Position numbers and translations under genes: made by a program. Shown here piece after piece: positions 34,606-43,650 of a stretch of DNA of 64,000 nucleotides. This stretch comes from Kuschelorhynchus macadamiae (taxonomy: Eukaryota > Arthropoda > Insecta > Coleoptera > Curculionidae): positions 186,001-250,000 of the forward strand of contig JAUTXW010003574.1 of NCBI GenBank assembly GCA_030620095.1, read 5' to 3'. The notes beneath the pieces were generated by a model. That model did no database searches and had not been told where the DNA came from. It saw only the letters and a program-made list of their open reading frames with translations. The number at the start of each line of letters is the position of its first letter. Position 1 is the first letter of the stretch.

Positions 34606-34659
34606 GGCGCACTGATGAGTCCCGATAAGATGAAAGTATTTGTACAATTACTATGTGTC
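34606..34659 (+). ncRNA. Type I hammerhead ribozyme, one stem II mismatch
   Basis: This is the same 54-nt structure as at 33,996-34,049 but in the opposite orientation. Stem I is 34,606-34,611 with 34,654-34,659; CUGAUGA is 34,612-34,618 and GAAA is 34,632-34,635. A G-to-A change weakens one pair in stem II (GATAAGAT here, GATAGGAT in the other copy). Confidence 0.8.
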
Positions 34660-34891
34660 TATAAAAACTTAAGGTAAATGATATAATTTCTTATGCTTAC
34701 TTAAATAATATTGTTTATATTATGTATCGAAACATTCCGTAGACAGACTAGTCTACATGTTGAGGTATGTAATTATATTAAATATTTGCTTCAATTAATT
34801 TAAAGTTAAATATTTTTATTCAGTTGCGAAAAAGCCAAAAAAGATTTTTGTTTGTCAATCTATACGCAACAAATAATCTGAACACATTTAA

Positions 34892-34902
34892 AGAGTTTGT
34901 TG
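34892..34902. repeat. 11-bp target duplication of the retrozyme, right copy
   Basis: AGAGTTTGTTG here and at 33,789-33,799. Fusing the gene halves with one copy restores the reading frame. Confidence 0.85.
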
Positions 34903-35463
34903 TTGAGTAGCTGTAAATAAATATTTTTCGTTGTTGTGTTTGTTGGCATTATTCTGAACTTGGCTATTGTAAATAATTTCATTCAAGTCCTGAATAGTTT
35001 GTTGTTGACTAGTTGTAAATACGTCTGTTTCATTGTTTTGTTGGTTTGCAAAATTTTGCATTTGAGTACATGTGTATAAGTCAAAGTCATTGTCAATTAT
35101 TTTGCTACTCGATGCCAAAAAATTGTCCATTATGAAAAAAATCGTAATAACAAATAAAAATGCCACAAATGTACATAAAAATGTCACCAATATATATAAG
35201 AATTAAATCTTGCCAAATAAAAATGTTAGAAATAAAAATAAAAATTAAAAAATTACCAAATAGACACAATGTAAACACCAGAAAACTCGCGAGCTCTGTA
35301 CAGTGTGAATACAGAAATCAATTGCATTCATCTCTTCGCTGAGGCGATTTTATATGCAAAAGTTAATCACATGTGTCCTACTTAAAGTTGAACGACAATC
35401 TCTAAAAACCACTTTCCCAAGCCGATCAACAACCTTACCCCCCTACAAGCAAGTTTAGGGCTA

Positions 35464-35748
35464 GTGAATTATTTAATAATTTTGAAAAAAAAAGATGTAT
35501 GTGTTATACAAAGCTACTCTAAAATTGAAAGTCGAAGACTAGGAACATTTGCTATTTGCCTTCCTTGTAGTGCAATTCACATGAGATATTTACGGAGAGG
35601 GGAGTCCGATCATGTGAGCTGCCACTACAAAAGAGCTTATGTTGTTAGTGCTTCTGATTTACATTGTGCTATTTGTAGGATACATCTTTTTCTACTAATT
35701 CCTGAACATGCTTGCTTTTACTGCAATAAAAATGAAAAAAAGAGATAG
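35464..35748 (+). CDS. Possible small CxxC-rich zinc protein
   Basis: This 94-codon frame has three CxxC pairs (CLPC, CAIC, CFYC) plus extra Cys and His, suggesting a zinc-binding protein. It has no ATG at its start (first frame codon GTG, first ATG at ~35,580), so it may be an exon with an acceptor near the A-run at ~35,495, or a decayed gene. It is the only rightward candidate in the right half of the younger Polinton. Function unknown. Confidence 0.35.
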   Translation: MNYLIILKKKDVCVIQSYSKIESRRLGTFAICLPCSAIHMRYLRRGESDHVSCHYKRAYVVSASDLHCAICRIHLFLLIPEHACFYCNKNEKKR

Positions 35749-35759
35749 AAGATTATGTT

Positions 35760-36267
35760 GTTAACTATTAATAATAAACATAGTTTGTAAAGGGGATGTG
35801 TAGATTATTTCAACAATATTAATTTTAAATATAGGTTATAAACGTAATGGGTAGATAATGTCAAAAATATTAATTTTAAACAAAAATTGAAAATATAATA
35901 AGTAGAATACGTCAACAATATTAATTTTAAAAAATGTCAACTGTTACTATAAGCGGTTATATATTTTCAGTGCTATATGCAAAATACTTCTTTTTATTCT
36001 AACATCTGACACTGTATTTGTAAATGAAATAGCTAATCATATGTAAAAAAAAAAGTGTCGATTATGTCAACTGCCACTAGAAGCACTCATAGCATAACAT
36101 TTTGTTAACGTTTGTTTCTGTATTCAATTGAGTTTTCTCTTACTTGATACAAATTATATTAATATTATTAGTATAATTAAAAAGTAGTAGATTAGGCTAT
36201 GCCGGTCCGACAATCAAAACCGTCATTTTTACATGTAAATTCCCATAAGAAAATTTAAGCTTCGATT
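35760..36267. repeat. AT-rich region with degenerate ~60-bp repeats
   Basis: Around 35,795-35,940 a unit ending CAATATTAATTTTAAA recurs three times (..TAGATTATTTCAAC.., ..TAGATAATGTCAAA.., ..TAGAATACGTCAAC..). No gene is seen. It could be a regulatory or replication-related region of the element. Confidence 0.4.
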
Positions 36268-36503
36268 TGCAAAAGTGGTGCCATTTTAGGGCGTGGCACT
36301 TTTTGTGTAAACCCATAACAATTGTTTTGTTATGTAATGTGAAAATTAGTATGTATTAAAAAACTTGTTAGATCATTGTTGTCGTTTCAATATAGGAAAA
36401 GGAAAAAATGTGTGTCAATTATTATATATATATTTACATTTACTTTTTTTTACAAAATTATTTGTTACCAGAGTTTTCACAAACACAAATTATAAAAAAA
36501 ATA

Positions 36504-36896
36504 TTATCCTCTTTTTAAAATTACAACAAAATGATGTCTAATTACATCTTTGAAGATTTGTACCAAATAGTAATATCTAGTGCGACATACAGGACAATTG
36601 TTTACCATTATAGAACAACAATTTTCATCATTCCATCTTAAAATACATTTTAAACAAAAAATGTGGGAACATGTATTTGGTCTACATGAATCATAATATT
36701 CGATTATTTCAAAACAAATAGCACAAAACACTTTTTTCTCTTCACTCTCAGTTTTGTTCAAATTTTTTAAAACAATCCCATTATTTTCTTCTCGAACTAA
36801 TGGTATATTTTCTTCTTGAACTCCTGGTATAATTTCTTCGAGGCTAATTGTCTGAAGCGAAATGGATCGATTTCTTTCTCCAACTGATTCACTCAT
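36504..36896 (-). CDS. RING-finger protein, copy 1
   Basis: This 130-residue protein has a C3HC4 RING with ligands C58, C61, C76, H78, C81, C84, C101 and C104 (FCAICFEI, TCSHIFCLKCILRW, CPVCRTR). RING proteins are usually E3 ubiquitin ligases. The first ~55 residues are acidic and contain paired motifs (ISLEEIIPGVQEENIPLVRE). The start is taken at MSESVGERN, shared with copy 2; a longer upstream frame exists only because of the duplication junction. Together with the BIR protein the element encodes both halves of a typical IAP on separate chains. Confidence 0.85.
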   Translation of the reverse strand: MSESVGERNRSISLQTISLEEIIPGVQEENIPLVREENNGIVLKNLNKTESEEKKVFCAICFEIIEYYDSCRPNTCSHIFCLKCILRWNDENCCSIMVNNCPVCRTRYYYLVQIFKDVIRHHFVVILKRG

Positions 36897-37143
36897 TTTA
36901 TTTTTTTTGCAAAAGTGGTGCCATTTTAGGGCGTGGCACTTTTTGTGTAAACCCATAACAATTGTTTTGTTATGTAATGTGAAAATTAGTATGTATTAAA
37001 AAACTTGTTAGATCATTGTTGTCGTTTCAATATAGGAAAAGGAAAAAATGTGTGTCAATTATTATATATATATTTACATTTACTTTTTTTTACAAAATTA
37101 TTTGTTACCAGAGTTTTCACAAACACAAATTATAAAAAAAATA

Positions 37144-37536
37144 TTATCCTCTTTTTAAAATTACAACAAAATGATGTCTAATTACATCTTTGAAGATTTG
37201 TACCAAATAGTAATATCTAGTGCGACATACAGGACAATTGTTTACCATTATAGAACAACAATTTTCATCATTCCATCTTAAAATACATTTTAAACAAAAA
37301 ATGTGGGAACATGTATTTGGTCTACATGAATCATAATATTCGATTATTTCAAAACAAATAGCACAAAACACTTTTTTCTCTTCACTCTCAGTTTTGTTCA
37401 AATTTTTTAAAACAATCCCATTATTTTCTTCTCGAACTAATGGTATATTTTCTTCTTGAACTCCTGGTATAATTTCTTCGAGGCTAATTGTCTGAAGCGA
37501 AATGGATCGATTTCTTTCTCCAACTGATTCACTCAT
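37144..37536 (-). CDS. RING-finger protein, copy 2
   Basis: The predicted protein is identical to copy 1, residue for residue. It is the first gene inside the right terminal repeat, ~100 bp from the inward-facing TATAAATA at 37,633-37,640. It mirrors the accessory genes at the left end. Confidence 0.85.
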   Translation of the reverse strand: MSESVGERNRSISLQTISLEEIIPGVQEENIPLVREENNGIVLKNLNKTESEEKKVFCAICFEIIEYYDSCRPNTCSHIFCLKCILRWNDENCCSIMVNNCPVCRTRYYYLVQIFKDVIRHHFVVILKRG

Positions 37537-37607
37537 TTTATTTTAATATTATTATTAATAGATTTATTCAACAGATTTTTTTCTTTTAACAGTCACTCGT
37601 ACCTTAA

Positions 37608-37791
37608 CATACTAAAATGATCTTGATGCACCTATTTATAAGACTTAAGAATGCAAAATCAAATGTGGGAGAACAAAGAGAAAAAATTAAAAATATGATG
37701 CGAATGAGAATAAAAGGGGAGGAAGTTAAGAATGAGGGACATGAGAGAGAGGAAGAGGAGGAGGAGGAGGCGCTCCCCTATTATAACTACT
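37608..37791 (-). repeat. Polinton right terminal inverted repeat
   Basis: It ends CGCTCCCCTATTATAACTACT and mirrors 18,239-18,422. It contains the TATAAATA box on the minus strand at 37,640-37,633. Confidence 0.93.
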
Positions 37792-37797
37792 GAAAAC

Positions 37798-38672
37798 ATA
37801 TCAGCCGATAAGACAACCATAACAGCAACTAATTTCAAATATTGCAAAAACGGAACCAATTGATCTAAAAGAAGAACCTCATACTTTTAAGGAATTTTAC
37901 ACTACTTCCACTTCAGCAAAGACAGTAAAAATAAAAACAGGAAAGACTCCAGGGTTACCCACTGAGCTTCATTTTTCGATAAGAGTACTAGTAGTTTTCC
38001 TACCACAGAAGAAATAAGCGGTAGCTAAAACTACACCCCATCGGATTATAAAACTGTAGAGAACTTGAAACCTGATGTGAACAAACGAGATAAACAATTC
38101 AAATATTTTGACTCCGGGATATCAAGAATGGCTGGAAGATTTTCATGAATTATTAAGAAAATATATCGATGAAGGAGTTAGGGACACAAAACATATATTT
38201 GATTGCAATTATGGTATTATTCATGATTTGGAAACAAACAAATTTCTTCTAGGGACAACAATGAAACCAGCTGAAATTATTAATAAAGATGTTAAAGTGG
38301 AAAATGCAACCTACAAAGGTACATCAGGATTATATGAATTACTTTAAAAAAAACCTATTGATTTCCAGCAAGAACTAATGCAGATCGAAGAAATAACGAT
38401 CCTAACGAGCAAGTTCAAGGAAACGATTCAATCAAATATGTGACTATTATACAACCATACTTACAAGTAAAAGGTGTAACGGAAACGAAAATCTCAAGTC
38501 AAAAATCTAATCAAAGGGCCCATATAGACAAACAAGGCAGAAACTGCGAATGGGGATTTTGAAATTCAACAAAGTAGATACAGACTATGTATATTGGGAT
38601 AACATTAACGAACTTGTTGACAGGCTGCGTCTATTGTTGGCATCTGTCGAAGCAGGACATACAAATCAATAA
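37798..38672 (+). pseudogene. PX-like gene of old Polinton, 3' piece
   Basis: It continues the gene started at 18,129. Conserved blocks are recognisable (WLEDFHELLRKYIDEGVRDT, GTSGLYELL, TDYVYWDNINELVDRLRLLL) but several stops and frame changes separate them. The conserved C-terminal EIISIIEELRE block is missing at the end. Confidence 0.85.
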
Positions 38673-38680
38673 TTTTAAGC

Positions 38681-39010
38681 TGTTGAAATAAAAAAAGCAA
38701 CATGTCATTCAAGTCTTATATTACTTTTCTATCCTTCCCATGGTTCTTGGACATTCTAGAAAAACAATTAAACTCTCGGATGGTAAAAAGAGAGGTTGTT
38801 TTACTATAAACGGTGATGATACTACTTTATCGTTTCCATTTCCAGAATCAGAAGTGAGAAAAGTTCACTGTAGTAAAGAGATAGATTTTACCATAAATAA
38901 CAATGTATTAGTCATAAACTCGCTAATGGTGGTAATATTTCTGTTGTAAAATCTTCCAAACATTCCGCGCCTTCTGGATCGTTTTATGCAGGATTAGTTT
39001 TAAAGTGTAA
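38681..39010 (+). CDS. Unknown ORF region in the variable slot before integrase
   Basis: Where the younger element has a coiled-coil gene, the old one has broken frames, the longest 38,740-38,949 (69 residues, FTINGDDTTLSFPFPESEV). I recognise nothing. It is probably the remnant of a different gene occupying the same slot. Confidence 0.3.
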
Positions 39011-39018
39011 GACTAAAA

Positions 39019-39868
39019 ATGATTAAAATTAAGGAAGAAGTCGTTAACGAATTACATAAACCCCCTAGAACAAATTTTAAAATGCGAGTAATAGTGAGAG
39101 GACTTAATGATTTGTTTCAAGCAGATTTAGTTGAAATGGAACCTTATTCAAAATTAAATAGATGATATAGATATATTTTAGTGGTAATCAATACTTTTTA
39201 TAAATTCATTTGGGCATTTCCTATTAAAACAAAAACTGGTAAAGAGGAGGCTGCTGCAATCAGAAATATTATCAAAGACTTAAAAGAAGCCTCTAATGGA
39301 ACATTTTAAAATTAATCATTATAGCACTTTTTCTAATTTGAAAGTAAGTATCGTTGAGCGAGTGAACAGGACATTAAAGAATAGAATATGGAAAAAATTT
39401 AGTCTTCAAGAAAATCATAAATGGTTAGATATATTGCCTGAAATTGTTAGTGAGTATAACAATACAGTACCCTCTACAATTAGTAAAAAACCTAATGCTG
39501 TTAATAGTGGAAATGAAAAAAATTTATTAAAATAATCATTTACTTATACGAAACCAGTTGAACCTAATTTAAAAAAAAATTAATGTTGGTGATTTTGTTC
39601 GAATAAGCAAACACAGAGAGTTATTTTCTAAAGGATACACACCCAACTTGTCAAATGAAATTTTGATAATAAAAAAGTTGCAACTCACAAATCGCACATG
39701 CTTACTTGAAGATGAAAACAAATCAGAAATTCAAGGAGGCTTTTACGGAAAAGAATCACCAAGAGTCAAACATTCAGACGTATACTTGGTAGAAAAAGTT
39801 ATAAGAAAAAATGGCTCGGATTAGACAAAACACATTACTCATGGATAATAAGAAAGGAAATTTTGTAA
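39019..39868 (+). pseudogene. Integrase, old copy
   Basis: Matches the intact integrase: NDLFQADLVEMEPYSK with the first catalytic Asp, then a stop. A small deletion has removed the block carrying the second Asp (LQTDRGREF in the younger copy), while the Glu block (SIVERVNRTLKN) is present. A decayed chromodomain region ends at ~39,868. Confidence 0.85.
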
Positions 39869-39910
39869 AATATTTATTAATAAAACACATTTTTTCAATA
39901 ATATTGTTTT

Positions 39911-40352
39911 TTATTTCATAATTTTATTTAATATATATTCTAATACAGGTTTTAAAATAATTTTACATAAATCAATTCGTTTTTGGTCTACAAATTCGTG
40001 AGGCAGCTTACGAGATTTTCTATAGGCAATGCTCTTCCATCGAAACTTACTGATTTCTTCGTAATTTCTTTTTCTTAATTTCTGTTTCAGCTTGATTGGA
40101 TGCATTAATAATAATTCTAACATAGTACAAACATTTGACTATTGGGCTTTTTACTTGGAGACAGAGTATCACATACTTTTGAAGACAATTGGGGTCGCAA
40201 AATAGACTATTCTTAAACATGTCGAAGTAGCTGTTAAATTGCTTTTTTTGTAAAATATTTAGTCTGTATTCGATTAAAGGTATTTGTTCCCATAATCTGC
40301 ACACAGTTTTATTTTCAAAACATACGTAATCATCATCTTTTGTAATCCTCAC
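39911..40352 (-). pseudogene. Conserved Polinton protein, old copy
   Basis: Homologue of the gene at 27,062-27,962. LWEQIPLIEYRLNILQKKQ corresponds to LWRLKEIIDYRLSILKRQ, and the basic C-terminus (KSIAYRKSRKLPHEF) is in another frame. The N-terminal half is lost. Confidence 0.7.
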
Positions 40353-40575
40353 GATTGGTATTTCTCCAAGTTTCTCAAAAAGAATATATATTTTTTCAAA
40401 AATATAAAATATAGGATATAAAACTAACTAAAAATGATTTGCAGCACATTTTTATAGCCTACTATCTCCTCCACTTAAGTGCTTACTTAACATTGGAGGG
40501 GAAAAAATTAAACTACAAAAAAATTCAAAGACTAAAATTTTTAATTCAAGTTTTTAAATAAACGACAAAAGCAAC

Positions 40576-40812
40576 TTAAGATGAATTAATTGATATTAAA
40601 GTCAGAAACAGGAATATTATATAGAAACATATATAATTACAATTATCTTTCTTATGAACAAATTGTAACCATTCTGAATAAATCACAGGTTTTTTATCAG
40701 AGAAATATTTAATCTTCATATAATTATCAACATTTAAGTTATTTTCTGTACAATTATAAGTAAAAAAGTGCAAGTTTCCAGCTATGTAACCAATCTCATT
40801 TGCTTGTAACAA
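40576..40812 (-). CDS. Small membrane protein, old copy
   Basis: A 78-residue frame with one sequon (NCT) and a C-terminal hydrophobic segment (YICFYIIFLFLTLISI) takes the place of the 151-residue membrane protein of the younger element. Sequence similarity is weak, so homology rests mainly on position and layout. No BIR gene follows. Confidence 0.4.
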   Translation of the reverse strand: MLQANEIGYIAGNLHFFTYNCTENNLNVDNYMKIKYFSDKKPVIYSEWLQFVHKKDNCNYICFYIIFLFLTLISINSS

Positions 40813-41089
40813 TCAGTTTGATTTTTATTCTTCTTTATGCACACGCCGGCTCTAATTGTATTAGGAATATGATAATCTGCCAACAAGGGAGACTAACGTG
40901 ATTAATGATTAATAAAGCGTCAATAGTTCTAAAGAAATTAAATAATAGTGTTTGTTACAACATTTTATATATGCATACAAATATCTTGAAACATATTATA
41001 AAATACACCAACTTTTATAACTTCCCTTTCCAATTTCAAAACTAGATAATAAATTGTTTATAACTCTTAAGAACGTGAAAATTTGTAAA

Positions 41090-43650
41090 AAAATTAACTC
41101 TTAGTTGGACTCTCTTCTAAACGTCGTCTTTTAGCTTTCGGTTCACTTTCAGATTGTAAAATAAGCAAAGTTTCAATCACTGATTCTATATAGACAATAT
41201 CTTTGTGACCCCATGCTAGAGTTTTTGTGATTTTTTTATCATAATGACTTGTCAAGGCTAGTTTGTTAATCAAATTGGTATAAGTATTGAGCAGATTTGA
41301 CTAAAATACATACATTATGCAGAACACTTTTTTACCCTCTTCGACGACATCTTTATAATCCGATAGATTTAATTGTTTTTGTACGGCAGATTTACGAATG
41401 CCTCTTTATCTAAACTATCTTTGATTTTTATGCAGTATGCCTTAGCACTGGTACCAAAAAAAACTTTCTAAAGGTACACCTTTATATTCATCCTTAAATT
41501 TACACTGATGTGGATATAGGCATATTATGAATATTTGGTTCAGGGTAGTTAAGGGTGTCAAATTTATCCAGATTTTGCTTCATATCTTCATACAAATTTT
41601 CTGTCTAAATTACAAGTATTAAAGAATCAGTATCAGTGTACAACAACTTACACTATCTCCATATTTTAATTTTAAATATTCGTAATAAAAATCGTACATT
41701 ACGGTTTTTGCAATATCCAAGATACTCACCCTAACGTAAATGGGTTTATTATATTTGATACATATCTTTTGAAGTTGAATAGCTACTAAATTTCCCAAAA
41801 AAAAATTTAAATCTTTGAATTGAGGTTTTGCAATTAATTTCTCAGCACTTAATTTCTTTCTCTTCTCTATCTCCCATTGAGTTACTAGCTCGGTTATCGA
41901 CAGTTTCCATAGATTTTCCAAAAACTACTCTTATTTGCAAATTTGTCAGAATTTTTTTTTAAATTTGTTTTTTCAATTTTAGCTAACCATGGAAATTGTG
42001 TAAATTTAATTCCTCGGTGTATTTTCAGAAGTTTAAGTCCATATTTTAAGCTTTCTTTCAAAGCACGATAATGAATATACCATAATTATACTTATTGTTT
42101 AAATGGGAATTAGTTTAGAATATTTTCAAATTGACGGATAAAATTGTTCGGGACAGGGCGGAGTGTCATTATGACTTTCATGTAAATTTTGGGGATGTTC
42201 CAAATCAACTTCAAATACATACCCATAGATGATGTATCTGAAAGATTTAAAATATCAATTTCATTGATTTTATCTTCAAAAAGCCAAACAAAGGTTGAAG
42301 GCAAGTACTGTTACATTGCAAAACCATAAAAATTTGTTGCATCTAAATAGGCGATATATTTTGTTGGAAATTTAGAATTAAAATTATCAAGAAACTGATT
42401 ATTGGATTCCAATTTTTGAGCTGAACAAGTACTAACTCCACCGCAAACTACTGAAGAAGAAATAAAGCCTATCTAGGCCAGTCAATCTTCTAATTAGTCT
42501 AATTCTACATTTGTAAATTTCATCATAGCTTCCAACACATGGAAGGGCTAGTTACATAGTTAACAGGAGCTAATTTATAAGTTTTATAACAAGTATTTTT
42601 ATAGTTTTTATAAACATCGGCTAAAAGAAACGTCAGATTTCAAATATATCCGAATATTCACCCATTGTGAAACAATTGAATACATTTCATACCTATTTAG
42701 CTTTAATGTAATTTTCATTACTAATATTTTCATTATATTAAATCATTATAAAATTTATCAATAGAAGGTAAAGGCTTATCATTCAACTTTTTGTGACAAT
42801 CTATATAAGGATAAGTAAAAATTCTTTTTTGCCTAACATTTAAATTGCTCTGGGTCTGAAAAATGTTTCATACATTGTTTCAATATATTGAGTATAATCT
42901 AAAATATTAGATAGTAATTCAAGAGATTCTAGTAAAAACTGAAAAGAGTGTATAAATCTTAAATTTAGGAACATTATCTTTTTATTTCTAGAGTTATAAG
43001 TGGTTACCATAATTTTTTTGCTAAATGAGATATAATTTTCTTTATTTTGAGCAATAACGCTAATTGATTTTTGTTGTTTCATAATGACTTAATAAATAGA
43101 TGGGAATCGTAATTTTTTAGATTATATTGGAATGTAAGTCGGAGGTGTGAAATGTAAATTACAAATGGAATGAGCTGCTTCTTTATAGTTACCACTAAAA
43201 TGGCAATGACCATGCATTTTTCAAAATTTCCACCTGAAAAAGGTTTTTCACATATATAGCACTCACAAGCATTATCATATTCTTTCTGTTGTGAATTACT
43301 TCACTTATTCATCGGCTTTTGATTTTTAAAATAATTGTTATAAAGTTTTTTCACATCATTTTCAATAAATTTCACAGCGCAATCAGTTTCACGATATAGT
43401 TTTAAAGATGTGAAATTTTCATTAAATGATGACTTAATATAATAGGCAAACGAATATGGTACGTGTTCAGCAGTTTTCAATATTTTTCAGATCAAAATCA
43501 GCATACATTAAAAAGGTGGTTTATACTGGTTTTGAATGTTTTGAAACTTAAGTTTTCTGGAATTTGATTGCCAAACTTGTCTAAAATAAGATCTTTCGAA
43601 TGAAATTGAGTGGGCACAAATGTGCAGTCATATTCAGATGCAGATTAAAA
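41090..43650 (-). pseudogene. Family-B DNA polymerase, old copy, heavily broken
   Basis: Many short frames align in order with the younger polymerase: C-terminal block (~41,150-41,560), motif C with a damaged TDTDSLIL-like reading (~41,630), KPIYVRVSILDIAKTVMYDF (~41,700), a motif A region (~42,330), SISVIAQNKENYISFSKK (~43,050) and a zinc-binding segment (~43,200-43,290). The gene is cut off at ~43,650 before the N-terminal domains. Confidence 0.85.

Larger units (their letters stand above)
33800..34891. mobile_element. Retrozyme-like insertion: hammerhead repeat units
   Basis: The insert consists of one inverted unit (33,800-34,220, slightly more than a full circular unit) followed by a direct full unit (34,221-34,631) and a partial unit (34,632-34,891). 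The period is 411 bp. Its outer edges are flanked by the direct repeat AGAGTTTGTTG (33,789-33,799 and 34,892-34,902). There is no coding frame. Unit size, tandem arrangement and the ribozyme match animal retrozymes. Confidence 0.85.
33125..35130 (-). pseudogene. Repeat-rich Polinton protein split by a retrozyme insertion
   Basis: The 5' part (35,130-34,892, MDNFLASSSKIIDNDFDLYT) and 3' part (33,799-33,125) are in frame once the insertion and one copy of its 11-bp duplication are disregarded, giving about 300 codons. The protein is rich in N, Q, S and D. It has degenerate tandem repeats in both halves: a TxxQQQTIQDLNEI / TKQTLEELNDI type and a ~23-residue unit with VNSDSQEKQIDQNLSS. A basic KKKFKINKKNKKQ stretch precedes the helical C-terminus. 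No known domain. It lies upstream of the polymerase gene and reads the same way. Confidence 0.75.
36268..37547. repeat. Tandem direct duplication, 640-bp unit
   Basis: 36,268-36,907 and 36,908-37,547 are essentially identical and each contains a full RING-finger gene with ~110 bp of 3' flank and 5' flank. The junction reads TTTTTTTTGCAAAAGTGG. Confidence 0.92.
18239..37791. mobile_element. Younger Maverick/Polinton, 19.55 kb, complete ends
   Basis: The element has ~184-bp near-perfect inverted terminal repeats beginning AG, a 6-bp target duplication, a protein-primed family-B DNA polymerase, a retroviral-type integrase, a packaging ATPase, an adenain-like protease and jelly-roll capsid genes, which together define a Polinton. 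It sits inside the PX-like gene of a related older element. At least ten single-base frameshifts or stops, an internal capsid deletion and a 1.1-kb insertion make it defective as read. Confidence 0.95.
37798..43650. mobile_element. Old Maverick/Polinton, right part (truncated)
   Basis: The old element resumes after the GAAAAC duplication with the rest of the PX-like gene. Integrase, two minus-strand genes and a badly broken polymerase follow. It stops within the polymerase N-terminal part at the edge of the giant inverted repeat, so its right terminal repeat is lost. Confidence 0.85.

Noticed and set aside
35800..35940. Spaced repeats considered as a CRISPR-like array
   Set aside because: Repeats are degenerate and spacers are not unique; this is eukaryotic DNA.
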